This document shows positions 45,934 through 56,607 of a stretch of 64,000 nt of DNA, one piece after another. Each line of letters starts with the position of its first letter. Position 1 is the stretch's first letter. Under the pieces are notes generated by a model. It saw only the letters and a list, made by a program, of their open reading frames with translations. It was not told where the DNA came from and made no database searches. Source of the stretch: Consotaella aegiceratis (GTDB lineage Bacteria; Pseudomonadota; Alphaproteobacteria; Rhizobiales; Rhizobiaceae); NCBI RefSeq assembly GCF_036541425.1, contig NZ_JAZHFT010000005.1, positions 1-64,000 of the forward strand, in the 5' to 3' direction. The position numbers and the translations under genes are program-made.

Positions 45934-47163
45934 GTGAGCGAAGCCATCGTGTTGGGGGCGGGCATGGTGGGAGTGGCGAGCGCGCTCGCCCTCCAGGCCC
46001 GAGGCCACCATGTCGTTCTGGTCGACCGGCGGGAGCCGGGCCGCGAGACGAGCTACGGCAATGCCGGCATCATCCAGGCCGAAGCGATGGAACCCTATGC
46101 CATGCCGCTGGGCCTGGCGAACCTCTTCGCCATCGCCGCGCGACGAACCAACGACGTCAACTGGCACCTCGGCGCCCTGCCGGGCCTGGCGCGGCCGCTC
46201 CTCGCCTATTTCTCCCATTCCTTTCCGGCACGCCACCGGATTGCATCGGCCGCCTACAGCCAGATGATCCGGCGGGCGACGAGCGACCATGCGCCGCTGA
46301 TCGCGGCCGCCGGCGCCGATCACCTCGTCGCCAGGGATGGGTTCCGGCAGGCCTATCGCACGGCGCCCAGGATGGAAGCCGCGATCACGGAGGCGGAATA
46401 TCTCAAGACCGAATACGGCGTGGGCATGCGCGTACTGTCGCCGGACCTCCTGAGCGCCGAAGAGCCGTCGCTCAAGCGCAGGATGCAGGGCGGCATCCAT
46501 TGGACCGAGGCCTGGACGTGCACCGACCCGGGCGGTCTCGTGGCGGCCTATGCCGGCCTGTTCGAAGCGCGCGGCGGCACGATCGTGCACGGCGACGCGA
46601 TGAGCCTCGCCCAGCAGGGCACCGCCTGGAGTGTCGCCAGCGAAAGCGGCCGGATCGAAGCGGAGACGGCCGTGGTCGCCCTTGGACCGTGGTCGCCCCA
46701 GATGCTCGCCCGCTTCGGCTATCGGGTGCCGATGCTGCGCAAGCGCGGCTATCATCGCCACTACCGTCAGACGTCCGCACTGCGCCAGCCCTTCATGGAC
46801 GCCGAAAGCGGCGCGGTGTGCTCGCCCATGCGCCTGGGATTGAGGATCGCTACGGGAGCCGAACTCGCCGCCTTCGATGCACCGGCGACGCCACGCCAGC
46901 TGTTCCACGCCGAAAAGCGGGTCGGCGAGCTGTTCGATCTCGGCGAGCCGGTCGAAGCCGAGCCCTGGCTCGGCAACCGCCCCTGCATGCCGGACATGCT
47001 GCCGGTCGTCGGCCGGGCTCCGGACCATCCCGGCCTCTGGCTTCATTTCGGCCACGGCCATCAGGGCTTCACACTGGGGCCGACCACGGCGAACATGCTG
47101 GCCGATCAGATCACCGATGGCGCCGAGACCGCGCTTACGGCGGCTCTCGCCTATCGATTCTGA
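45934..47163 (+). CDS. FAD-dependent amino-acid oxidoreductase (DadA/DAO family)
   Basis: This 409-residue flavoprotein has an N-terminal Rossmann FAD site (IVLGAGMVGVASALALQARG, then VVLVDRREPG) and the DadA-like SYGNAGIIQAE. The C-terminal half has RPCMPDMLPVVGRAP and then FGHGHQGFTLGP, which cover the flavin. Relatives deaminate D-amino acids or N-substituted glycines by passing electrons to quinones. The GTG start at 45934 follows GAGAGGTAGAGA. It is the last gene of the module with the C-S lyase and importer D, and faces the LacI gene. The amine substrate is unknown. Confidence 0.88.
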   Translation: MSEAIVLGAGMVGVASALALQARGHHVVLVDRREPGRETSYGNAGIIQAEAMEPYAMPLGLANLFAIAARRTNDVNWHLGALPGLARPLLAYFSHSFPARHRIASAAYSQMIRRATSDHAPLIAAAGADHLVARDGFRQAYRTAPRMEAAITEAEYLKTEYGVGMRVLSPDLLSAEEPSLKRRMQGGIHWTEAWTCTDPGGLVAAYAGLFEARGGTIVHGDAMSLAQQGTAWSVASESGRIEAETAVVALGPWSPQMLARFGYRVPMLRKRGYHRHYRQTSALRQPFMDAESGAVCSPMRLGLRIATGAELAAFDAPATPRQLFHAEKRVGELFDLGEPVEAEPWLGNRPCMPDMLPVVGRAPDHPGLWLHFGHGHQGFTLGPTTANMLADQITDGAETALTAALAYRF

Positions 47164-47201
47164 CGCCGGACGCAGTCCACGGCCGGCTCCTGTTCTCCTC
47201 G

Positions 47202-48254
47202 TCAGCCGTCTTTCCCGCTTTCGGATACCAACGGCGGATCGCTCTCACCCTCTACCAGTTCGAGCGGCCAGACCAGCTCGCGCGGCGCCTCCGGGTAGAG
47301 ATGGCGATAGGCGGGAATCGTCGACAACAGGGTTTCGCCGAGCTGTAGGCCGAGGTCGTGCACGGCGACGCGAAAACAGGTCAGCCGCGGCAGCAAGAAG
47401 CGGCCGACTGGGCTTTCGCGCTCGGCGATGATCGCGAGGTCTCGGCCCGGCCGAAGCCCGGCTTCCCCAAGTCGACGGTACAAGCCCACCGACATGAGCT
47501 CGGCGATCAACAGGATCGCCGTCGGGCGGTTTTCGAGTTGGAGAAGGCGATCACCCGCCGCATATCCGCCTTCCTCGCTGGTTTCGGCTCTAAAGACGAT
47601 GTCCGGATCGAAAGGCAAGCCGTGGCTTTGCAGCCCCGCCTCGTAGCCGCGCATGAAAAGGCGGCCCAGATTGACGTCAGATGTTGGGGTTGCCACGGCA
47701 ATGCGCCGATGCCCGCGAGCAACCAGCCTCGTCACCGATTCCCTTGCGATGCCTTCGAAGTCGAGGTCGATCCAAGCACAGCCGGCGCCGGAGCTGCTGC
47801 GGCCGAGCGCGACGAAGGGCAGGCCGGCCTTCTGCAGAAAGTCGAGCCGGGGGTCCACCGTGCGTGTCGCCGTGACCACCAGGGCATCGACCAGCCGACG
47901 GGCGACCATACGCCGCATATAGTCTTCCGGATCCTCTTCGCTGGAGCACAGGAGGATCACCAGGTCGAGGTTATGACGCGCCAGCGCCGCCTGCAGGCCG
48001 CCGATGACACCGGGAAAGAAATTGTCGTTGTGGGCGCCGAGATTGACCCCGTTCGTCATGATCAGGCCGACGGTGTTTGTCGTCCCCTTGCGCAAGCTGC
48101 GCCCCGACTGGTTCGGCACGTATCCGAGTTCCGCCGCGGCCTCCAGGACGCGCCGACGCGTCTCGTCATTGACATCGGCCTTGCCATTGAGAGCACGCGA
48201 GACCGTACCGGTCGAAATCTGCAGATGCTGCGCCAGCTGGCGGATGCCCGTCAT
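47202..48254 (-). CDS. LacI-family regulator of importer E
   Basis: This 350-residue LacI-type repressor has its HTH at residues ~1-47 (IRQLAQHLQISTGTVSRALN) and a hinge, then a ribose-binding-like sensor domain. HTH residues start directly at the N-terminus, unlike the LacI protein at 537. It is divergent from importer E, and a perfect palindrome with central CG lies between them at 48312. An oligosaccharide imported by E is the likely inducer. Confidence 0.92.
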   Translation of the reverse strand: MTGIRQLAQHLQISTGTVSRALNGKADVNDETRRRVLEAAAELGYVPNQSGRSLRKGTTNTVGLIMTNGVNLGAHNDNFFPGVIGGLQAALARHNLDLVILLCSSEEDPEDYMRRMVARRLVDALVVTATRTVDPRLDFLQKAGLPFVALGRSSSGAGCAWIDLDFEGIARESVTRLVARGHRRIAVATPTSDVNLGRLFMRGYEAGLQSHGLPFDPDIVFRAETSEEGGYAAGDRLLQLENRPTAILLIAELMSVGLYRRLGEAGLRPGRDLAIIAERESPVGRFLLPRLTCFRVAVHDLGLQLGETLLSTIPAYRHLYPEAPRELVWPLELVEGESDPPLVSESGKDG

Positions 48255-48281
48255 ACGGCTCTCCCTCTTGCTGGCCCACTA

Positions 48282-48325
48282 TTGACATACGTACCTCAGC
48301 AAGCCTAGTGTCGTAAACGTTTACG
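48282..48325 (+). promoter_or_regulatory. Promoter and perfect LacI operator of importer E
   Basis: TTGACA at 48282-48287 and TAGTGT at 48306-48311 (18-base spacer) form a sigma-70-like promoter. Immediately downstream, CGTAAACGTTTACG at 48312-48325 is a perfect 14-bp palindrome with central CG, the classic LacI-family operator. Bound repressor would block the start site. The position between the divergent LacI gene and the binding-protein gene makes the assignment strong. Confidence 0.75.
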
Positions 48326-48503
48326 GCACGCCTTTGCAGGGGTTTCGAGGAGTTTACCCTGCGGCGTCGTTCGCCCTCGAAAATCCGAAGCGATGGCTGG
48401 TCAGGCCGTCACGGCGGTATCGAGCGAGAATCGTATCGTCGGTCTCGCCTCACGACCGGCGGCCGGCGTGCCCCGACAGAGGCAACCATAGGGAGGGAGT
48501 CCT

Positions 48504-49736
48504 ATGCGATATCTCAAGGATATTCTGTTCGCATCTGCGGTCCTTGCCGGGCTTGGTCTGACCATGCCCGCTCAGGCCGAGGAGCCTGTCACCATCACCA
48601 TCTGGACCGTCGACAAGGTCGGCCAGCCCACTCCGGCCCTGGCCAAGGAATTCGACGAGAAGGAGCCCGACATCAACGTCGTCTACCGCGAGATTCCGTT
48701 CGCGGATTTGATGAGCGAGGCCATGCGCGCCTATTCGGTGGGCAAGGCGCCGGACATCTTCGCGGTCGACAACCCCGACCAGGCGCTGCTGTCTTCGCAC
48801 GGCGTGTTGCTCGACCTGACCGACATGATCGCCGGGTCCGACGTGATCAAGGTCGAGAACTATTTTCCCGGCCCGATGAATTCGGCCAAATGGGATGGAC
48901 GGGTCTACGGTGTGCCGAAGGCCACCAACACCATTGCGCTCTTCTACAACAAGGACATGTTCCGGGCGAAGGGTCTCGATCCCGACAAGCCGCCACAGAC
49001 CTGGGACGAGATGCTGGACTATGCGCGCAAGCTGACCGATCCGGCGAAAAACGTCTACGGCATCGCCTTCTCCGCCAAGGCTAGCGAGGAAGGCACGTTC
49101 CAATTCCTTCCCTTTGCTCAGATGGAAGGCGCCACCTATGAAACCCTCGATTCCGAGGGCGCGGTGAAGGCGCTGAGCTTCTGGAAGCAACTGGTCGACG
49201 AAAAGCTCGCTTCCCCCGATGTGCTCACCAATTCCCAGTGGTCCAACACGGCGAGTTTCAACTCCGGCAACGTGGCGATGGACATATCCGGCCCGTGGGA
49301 GTTGGATCGGATGGTGTCCGACGCCAAGTTCGATTGGGGGGTGGCCCTGCTGCCGGTGCCGGAAGCAGGCGCACAGCGCTCGTCGGCCATGGGCGACTAC
49401 AACTGGGTGATCTTCAAGAGCACCAAGCACCCCGAGGCGGCGTTCAAGGCGCTCGAGTATTTTGCCTCGCAGGACAAGACCATGTTTGAGCGCTTCGGCC
49501 AGTTGCCGGCGCAAAACAACATAACCATTGCGCCCACTGGCAACGACCAGAAGGACGCGGCGCTCAAGGTCTTCCTCGAGCAGATGAAATACGCCAAGCC
49601 GCGCGGCCCGCATCCGGAGTGGCCGAAGATCTCCAAGGCCATCCAGGATGCCATCCAGGCCGCCCTTTCGGGGGCCGCGACACCAAAGGATGCGCTGGAC
49701 CGCGCCGCCGAGACCATTCGGGGCATCACCGGCTAG
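48504..49736 (+). CDS. Sugar ABC importer E, periplasmic binding protein
   Basis: This 410-residue family 1 solute-binding protein has a Sec signal (MRYLKDILFASAVLAGLGLT...AQA, about 25 residues). The mature form begins EEPVTITIWTVDKVGQ. A GGGAGGGAG site precedes the ATG at 48504. It is about 180 bases downstream of the LacI operator, as first gene of the operon. Because the next metabolic gene is an alpha-xylosidase, xylose-bearing oligosaccharides are a reasonable ligand guess. Confidence 0.9.
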   Translation: MRYLKDILFASAVLAGLGLTMPAQAEEPVTITIWTVDKVGQPTPALAKEFDEKEPDINVVYREIPFADLMSEAMRAYSVGKAPDIFAVDNPDQALLSSHGVLLDLTDMIAGSDVIKVENYFPGPMNSAKWDGRVYGVPKATNTIALFYNKDMFRAKGLDPDKPPQTWDEMLDYARKLTDPAKNVYGIAFSAKASEEGTFQFLPFAQMEGATYETLDSEGAVKALSFWKQLVDEKLASPDVLTNSQWSNTASFNSGNVAMDISGPWELDRMVSDAKFDWGVALLPVPEAGAQRSSAMGDYNWVIFKSTKHPEAAFKALEYFASQDKTMFERFGQLPAQNNITIAPTGNDQKDAALKVFLEQMKYAKPRGPHPEWPKISKAIQDAIQAALSGAATPKDALDRAAETIRGITG

Positions 49737-49756
49737 GCGCTCTTACGCTTCGTGCG

Positions 49757-49782
49757 CTTCGCGCCGGCCCGCCGGCGCGAAG
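49757..49782 (+). repeat. Hairpin between binding-protein and permease genes of importer E
   Basis: CTTCGCGCCGGC (49757-49768) and GCCGGCGCGAAG (49771-49782) are perfect complements separated by two bases. The real hairpin would have an 11-bp stem and a 4-base loop. It starts 20 bases after the stop. It is the longest stem among the binding-protein hairpins in the window. Confidence 0.65.
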
Positions 49783-49829
49783 ATCGAGCCTCATCCTGCG
49801 CGGCGTTCTGCCCGTCGCAACAAACTCGA

Positions 49830-50738
49830 ATGACCATGCGCAATCCGCTATCCACTTTTTGGGACGGGCGCGGCTTCGACTTTCTCCTGGTCGGTATCCC
49901 GCTGCTCTTTCTTCTCGCCATTTCCGGCGCGGCGCTCCTCTACAACGTGCTGATGAGCTTTCAGCAGGTCGACATCTTCAGTCTGGGAGCGTTCATCCGA
50001 CCGTGGGCTGGCCTCGCCAACTATCGCGCGATCCTGTCCGACCCGAACTTTTGGCTGATCGTGAAGAACACGGCGATCTTCGTCGTCGGATCGATCGCGG
50101 GACAATTCGCCATCGGCTTCGGCCTCGCCCTGTTCTTTCAGCTGCGCTTTGCCGGATCGAGCTATCTGCGCGGCCTGTTTCTGGTGTCCTGGGTGATGCC
50201 GGCGCTGGTCACCGGCGCGATATGGAACTGGCTGCTGGCGGGCGATTTCGGCGTCGTGAACTACGTGCTCAATGCCTTGGGCATCGTCGATCACAACATC
50301 TTCTGGCGCTCCGATCCGACCTATGCCCTTTGGTCGGTGGTCATCGCCAATATCTGGTTCGGCACCTCCTTCAACATGATCCTGTTGTCGGTCGGCCTCG
50401 CCTCCATTCCCGCAGACCTCTACGAGGCCGCAGCCCTCGATGGAGCCAGCCCCTTGCGGCGCTTCTTCACCATAACCCTGCCGATGATGCGTTCGACGAT
50501 CGGCGCGCTGATCTCGCTTGGCCTGATCTTTACCTTGCAGCAGTTCGATCTCTTCGCCGCCCTCACCGACGGCGGACCGAGCAACGCCTCGAACGTCACC
50601 CAATACTGGGCCTGGCAGCTCTCCTTCCGGGAATACGACTTCTCTCGCGGCGCCACGGTCTCGGTGTTGATGATCCTGGTCGTCATCGTCGCCTCCATCG
50701 TCTATGTGCGCTCGACACGTCATGAGGTGCGCGGATGA
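49830..50738 (+). CDS. Sugar ABC importer E, permease 1 (MalF-type)
   Basis: This 302-residue permease has about six membrane segments, the first at ~17-38 (FLLVGIPLLFLLAISGAALL), and the EAA loop DLYEAAALDGASPLRRF. ATG 49830 is preferred over the longer frame from 49752, which would start within the intergenic hairpin. The end overlaps the next start by four bases. Confidence 0.9.
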   Translation: MTMRNPLSTFWDGRGFDFLLVGIPLLFLLAISGAALLYNVLMSFQQVDIFSLGAFIRPWAGLANYRAILSDPNFWLIVKNTAIFVVGSIAGQFAIGFGLALFFQLRFAGSSYLRGLFLVSWVMPALVTGAIWNWLLAGDFGVVNYVLNALGIVDHNIFWRSDPTYALWSVVIANIWFGTSFNMILLSVGLASIPADLYEAAALDGASPLRRFFTITLPMMRSTIGALISLGLIFTLQQFDLFAALTDGGPSNASNVTQYWAWQLSFREYDFSRGATVSVLMILVVIVASIVYVRSTRHEVRG

Positions 50739-51558
50739 CCAACAGATTGCGCGACACCCTTCTCGTTCTCGTCGCACTCGGGCTCGCGGCGCTCTACCTG
50801 TTCCCGCTTTACTGGATGTACGTGACTGCGGTGAAGAGCGGCTCGGCGATGTTCGCCAACCCGCCGATCTTCATCCCCGACGACCCGCAATGGCAGATCT
50901 TCGGCGACGTCTGGGTGCAGCGGCAGATGGGCCGCTATATCTGGAACTCGCTGGTGATCGCCGCCAGCGCGGTCTCTCTGATCGTCGCCCTTGGGGTCGG
51001 ATGCGCCTATGTGCTGGCGCGCTATCGCAACGTCTGGATCGACGTGGGCCTGTTCCTGATCCTGATGTTGCAGGTGCTGCCGCCGTCTTTGATGGTGACG
51101 CCGATCTTCGTCGGGTTCTCCCAGGTCGGGCTGCTCGACTATCCGCGCTTATCGGTGATCCTGGCGATCACCGCCAAGAGCATGCCGTTCTTCGTCGTTC
51201 TGGTGCGAGCCACCTTCATGGCGGTGCCGATGGAGCTCGAGGAAGCCGCCTTGGTCGACGGCAATTCGCGGGTCGGCGCCTTTTTCCATATCGTTCTGCC
51301 GCTGGCCCGCAACGGCATTCTGGTCAGCGCCATCCTCATCTTCATGCAGGCCTTCGGCGAGTTCGTCTATTCCAAGTCCATCATTCAGGACGTCGAGCTT
51401 CAGCCGGCCAGCGTCGGCCTCAACACCTTCATGGGACCGAATTCGGTGAACTGGAACGAGATCATGGCCTACGCCTCGATCTATGTGACGCCCATTCTCG
51501 GCGCCTTCGTCCTGCTTCAGCGCCGGATCGTGTCCGGACTGACTTCGGGAGCCCTCAA

Positions 51559-51562
<4 letters not shown>
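50735..51562 (+). CDS. Sugar ABC importer E, permease 2 (MalG-type)
   Basis: This 275-residue permease has the EAA loop ELEEAALVDGNSRVGAF and the end QRRIVSGLTSGALK. Overlaps of four bases at both ends (ATGA type, with permease 1 and with the ATPase) show tight translational coupling of the three membrane-complex genes. Confidence 0.9.
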
Positions 51563-52626
<1,064 letters not shown>

Positions 52627-52728
52627 CGCCGCCTTTTTCATGCTCAGCCGATCCAGCGCGTTCCCGCGCGGCTCCCGCTTGCGCCCGCGCGCACCGCATC
52701 GGCACCATCAAGACCGAGGACGACAATC

Positions 52729-55050
52729 ATGAAATTCAGCGACGGCAACTGGTCGATACCCACGAACCTCTCCGTCATGCATCCCGTGCAGGTGTTCGAC
52801 ACGCAGGTCGACGGCAACGAACTGGTGATCTACGCACCCAGTTGGGACGCGTGCGAACGCGGCGCCCAAATCAACACCAAGCTGTTCACGATCCGGCTGT
52901 TCTCTCCGCTGGAAGGCATCATCGGCGTTCGCATCGAGCACTTTCAAGGTGTCATCGACAAGGGACCGAATTTCGAACTGTTTCCCGACGCCGGCTTCAG
53001 GCCGGTCATCGAGGACGGAACGGATTATGCCAGCCTGACGAGCGGCTCCTTGACCGCACGGGTCGCCAAGGACGGTTCCTGGCGGCTGGAATTTCTGAGA
53101 GACGGCAAGCCGCTGACCGAAAGCGGCTACAAATCCGGCGGCTACGCCGTCGACAGCGACGACGGCGGACAGCCCTATCTGTTCGAGCGCCTGGACCTGG
53201 GCGTCGGCGGCCTCGTCTACGGTCTCGGCGAGCGCTTCACCGGCTTCGTCAAGAACGGCCAGAGCGTCGAGATCTGGAACCGCGACGGGGGCGCCAACAC
53301 CGAACAGGCCTACAAGAACATCCCGTTCTTCCTGACCAATCGCGGCTGGGGCCTGTTCGTCAACAATCCCGGCAGGGTCGAGTTCGAGATCGGCTCCGAA
53401 AAGGTCTCCAAGGCGCAGTTCAGCGTGCCGGGTGAAGCGCTGGAATACTATGTCATCGACGGGCCGGAGCCGAAGGGGGTGCTCGACCGTTACACCCGAC
53501 TGACCGGGCGCCCCGCCCTGCCCGCCCCCTGGTCGTTCGGGCTGTGGCTGACCACCTCGTTCACCACCGACTACGACGAGGCGACCGTCACCGGCTTTCT
53601 CGACGGTATGGCCGAGCGCGACATCCCGCTGCACGTCTTCCATTTCGACTGCTTCTGGATGCGGGGTCTGCACTGGTGCGACTTCGAGTGGGACCCGGAG
53701 ATGTTCCCCGACCCTGAGGCCATGCTCAAGCGCTACAAGGAGCGCGGCCTGAAGATCTGCGTCTGGATCAACTCCTACATCGCCCAGCGGTCAAAGCTGT
53801 TCAAGGACGGCAAGGAGAACGGCTATCTGATCAAGCGGGCGGACGGCTCCGTCTGGCAATGGGACCGCTGGCAACCCGGCCAGGCGGTGGTCGACTTCAC
53901 CAATCCGGAGGCCTGCGAGTGGTATGCCGGCCATCTGAAGCGGCTGGTCGCGATGGGCGTCGACTGCTTCAAGACGGATTTCGGCGAACGCATTCCCACC
54001 GACGTGGTTTACCACGACGGCTCCGACCCGCAGAAAATGCACAACTACTACACCCAACTCTACAACAAGGTGACCTACGGAGCGCTGGAAAGCGCGAAGG
54101 GCAAGGGCCAGGCGGTGCTGTTCGCGCGCTCGGCGACCACCGGCGGCCAACAGTTCCCGGTGCACTGGGGCGGCGACTGTTACTCCGACTTCAATGCGAT
54201 GGCCGAATCCCTGCGCGGCGGCCTGTCGCTCGGCCTGTCGGGCTTCGGCTTCTGGAGCCACGACATCGGCGGCTTCGAGTACACGGCGGAAGCCGACGTC
54301 TACAAGCGTTGGTGCGCCTTCGGCCTGCTCTCCAGCCACAGCCGGCTGCACGGCTCGAAGTCCTACCGCGTACCGTGGCTCTATGACGACGAAGCCGTCG
54401 ACGTTCTGCGCTTCTTCACCAAACTCAAGTGCCGGCTGATGCCGTATATCTTTTCGGCCGCCTGCGAGGCACCGCAGACCGGTCTGCCGGTGATGCGGGC
54501 GATGCTCCTGGAGTTCCCGGACGCTCCGGGCTGCGAAACGCTCGACCGGCAGTACATGCTTGGCCCGTCGCTGCTCGTGGCGCCCGTGCTCGCCCCGTCG
54601 GGCGAGGTCACGGTCTACCTGCCGGAAGGCCGCTGGACCCATCTGCTCACCGGCGAGGTCGTGGATGGTCGCGGCTGGCGGCGCGAGACGCACGATTTCA
54701 TGAGCCTGCCCGTCTATGTCCGGCCGAACACGCTGCTCGCCTGGGGCGCCAACGACAGAAAGCCGGACTACGACTATGCCGAGGATACGGTTTTCGCGCT
54801 TTACCAGCTGAGCGACGGGTGTAGCGCGGAGGCGGGCGTGCATGCCGCCGACGGCAGTTTGATCCAGAGGCTGACGGTCACCCGCAAGGGCGGCAACCTT
54901 TCTGTCGAGGCCTCGGATGTCGATCGCGCCTGGACGCTGCGGCTGCAGGGCGTCGAGGGCGTTGCTTCGATTTCCGATGGCGTATCACGCGAAACGACGC
55001 CGGAAGGCTTGGTTCTGAAGGGCCGTGGCGCAGCTACGATCACGCTCTGA
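52729..55050 (+). CDS. yicI: Alpha-xylosidase, glycoside hydrolase family 31 (YicI-type)
   Basis: This 773-residue GH31 enzyme is nearly identical in length to E. coli YicI (772). It removes alpha-linked xylose, for example from isoprimeverose units of xyloglucan. The nucleophile is Asp417 in FKTDFGERIP and the acid/base is Asp483 in HWGGDCYSDF, one residue offset from E. coli Asp416/Asp482. FHFDCFWMRGLHWCDFEWD and GFGFWSHDIGGFE are further signatures. There is no signal peptide, so it is cytoplasmic, acting on sugars imported by E. It is followed closely by a PHP-family gene. Confidence 0.93.
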   Translation: MKFSDGNWSIPTNLSVMHPVQVFDTQVDGNELVIYAPSWDACERGAQINTKLFTIRLFSPLEGIIGVRIEHFQGVIDKGPNFELFPDAGFRPVIEDGTDYASLTSGSLTARVAKDGSWRLEFLRDGKPLTESGYKSGGYAVDSDDGGQPYLFERLDLGVGGLVYGLGERFTGFVKNGQSVEIWNRDGGANTEQAYKNIPFFLTNRGWGLFVNNPGRVEFEIGSEKVSKAQFSVPGEALEYYVIDGPEPKGVLDRYTRLTGRPALPAPWSFGLWLTTSFTTDYDEATVTGFLDGMAERDIPLHVFHFDCFWMRGLHWCDFEWDPEMFPDPEAMLKRYKERGLKICVWINSYIAQRSKLFKDGKENGYLIKRADGSVWQWDRWQPGQAVVDFTNPEACEWYAGHLKRLVAMGVDCFKTDFGERIPTDVVYHDGSDPQKMHNYYTQLYNKVTYGALESAKGKGQAVLFARSATTGGQQFPVHWGGDCYSDFNAMAESLRGGLSLGLSGFGFWSHDIGGFEYTAEADVYKRWCAFGLLSSHSRLHGSKSYRVPWLYDDEAVDVLRFFTKLKCRLMPYIFSAACEAPQTGLPVMRAMLLEFPDAPGCETLDRQYMLGPSLLVAPVLAPSGEVTVYLPEGRWTHLLTGEVVDGRGWRRETHDFMSLPVYVRPNTLLAWGANDRKPDYDYAEDTVFALYQLSDGCSAEAGVHAADGSLIQRLTVTRKGGNLSVEASDVDRAWTLRLQGVEGVASISDGVSRETTPEGLVLKGRGAATITL

Positions 55051-55130
55051 TCGGAATCGCTGGCGGGTCGCAGCGTTGTCATCTGCGGGGCATAGGGTGG
55101 TCGAATACCCACCCCATTCCTTCAGTCCTC

Positions 55131-56576
55131 ATGACCGTGCCCGTCCTCTCGCCCGCTCCGCAAAGACCCGCCGACAGAACTCTCGCACTCGAACTCGGCG
55201 CCGACGACAAGGCTGAAAACCCTTACCGGCTCGTCCCCTTCGACGTGCCGTCCGGCGTAACGCGACTGGAGGTGCGCTTCTTCTATCCGAAGGCCGAAAA
55301 CTGCGTCATCGACCTCGGTCTCGGGGATCCTGCCCTCGGGCCCTATCCGTCGAAATGTGGTCTTCGTGGCTGGAGCGGCGGCGCGCGCGAGCGCATCGTC
55401 GTGGGGCGCGATGCGGCGACGCCGGGCTACGAGGCCGGCGACATCATGCCCGGCCGATGGCAGGTCATTCTGGGGCTCTACCGTCTGCCGGAGCATCCGG
55501 TCGAAGTCAGGCTGGACATCCGCTTTTCCTTCGAGCCGCGTACGATCGTGGCCGCCTCTGCGATCCCCGATCCGGTCCGCCGAACGGCCGGCTGGTACAA
55601 GGGCGACCTGCAATCGCACTGCTTTCATTCCGACGCCTATGGCGCGCCGGAACATCTGCATGCAACGGCGCTGCGCGAAGGCCTCGATTTCCTGGCCGTG
55701 ACGGATCACAACACCACCGCCCAGCAGCGCGCCTATTTCGACCGCGCGTCCAGCGAAGACCTCATCTTCATCCCGGCCTACGAATTCACCACCGAATGGG
55801 GCCACGCCAACGTCTTCGGGGCGCGCCGGGTGCATGATTTTCGCGCGACCTCCGACCAAGACGTGATCGACATGGTCCGGCGCATTCGCGATTCCGGCGC
55901 GCTGTTTTCGATCAACCACGACAAGCCAACCATTCCCTGGCGCTGGGCCGTGCCGGACGCCGACTGCATGGAAGTCTGGCAGAGCCATTGGCTGGCGGGC
56001 AATCACATCTCGCTGGCCCGCTATCAGTCGCGGCTCTCCGAAGGCCGCAGGATGACGGCCGTCGGCGGCTCCGACTTTCATCAGCCGGCGACGGAGCCGC
56101 CGGGCAATCCGTTCACCCTGGCGCGCCCCTGCACCTATCTCTGGCTGGAAGAGCTCTCGCTGAGCGCCATCCTCGACGCACTGCGTCATGGCCGAAGCTT
56201 CGTGACCGAGGCGCCGGATGGCCCGATGCTCGCCATTTCGGCGGATGGCTGCGGGATGGGCGGGCACCTGCCGGCCGGTCCGACAACGCTCGAGGTCGAC
56301 GTCAGCGGCGGTGCCGGCGATATGGTCCAGATCTGGGACGCGAGCGGTCCGATCGCCTCGCGCCCGGTCGCCTCCGAGCGCGAAACGCTGGTCTTTGTCC
56401 TGCCGAATCCGCAGAAGTTCGTCCGTGCCGAACTCGTCGCGCGGGCGACCCACGATGCGATCCGCGACAATCTCTTTGCCTTCCTGGGCGCCGAGCGGCC
56501 GGGGCATTCGCAGTGGGACGACGGCGTGGGCCAGCCCATCCGCCGCGCCCTGACGAGCCCGATCTACATCGCATAA
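55131..56576 (+). CDS. PHP-domain metallohydrolase, CehA/McbA family, with a changed metal motif
   Basis: This 481-residue protein has an N-terminal beta-domain (~1-155) and a PHP metallohydrolase domain (~160-330). CehA/McbA relatives hydrolyse carbamate or ester bonds; others of the fold are phosphoesterases. Metal-site blocks are SHCFHSDAYG, LAVTDHNTT, PAYEFTTEWGHANVFG, INHDKP and GGSDFHQP. The usual D-L-H-x-H start is D-L-Q-S-H here, so the first metal-ligand His is replaced by Gln. The paralogue at 63356 keeps the normal motif. No signal peptide is seen. It follows yicI by 80 bases and is followed by a terminator-like stem. Confidence 0.82.
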   Translation: MTVPVLSPAPQRPADRTLALELGADDKAENPYRLVPFDVPSGVTRLEVRFFYPKAENCVIDLGLGDPALGPYPSKCGLRGWSGGARERIVVGRDAATPGYEAGDIMPGRWQVILGLYRLPEHPVEVRLDIRFSFEPRTIVAASAIPDPVRRTAGWYKGDLQSHCFHSDAYGAPEHLHATALREGLDFLAVTDHNTTAQQRAYFDRASSEDLIFIPAYEFTTEWGHANVFGARRVHDFRATSDQDVIDMVRRIRDSGALFSINHDKPTIPWRWAVPDADCMEVWQSHWLAGNHISLARYQSRLSEGRRMTAVGGSDFHQPATEPPGNPFTLARPCTYLWLEELSLSAILDALRHGRSFVTEAPDGPMLAISADGCGMGGHLPAGPTTLEVDVSGGAGDMVQIWDASGPIASRPVASERETLVFVLPNPQKFVRAELVARATHDAIRDNLFAFLGAERPGHSQWDDGVGQPIRRALTSPIYIA

Positions 56577-56581
56577 GGCCA

Positions 56582-56607
56582 CGCGCGGCTTTGGGCGCGG
56601 CGTTTTT
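56582..56607 (+). terminator. Probable terminator after the first PHP gene
   Basis: CGCGC (56582-56586) and GCGCG (56595-56599) form a short stem with an 8-base loop, followed three bases later by five T residues (56603-56607). It begins five bases after the PHP stop codon and suggests that importer F has its own promoter in the 257 bases that follow, where I see no clear consensus. Confidence 0.5.
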
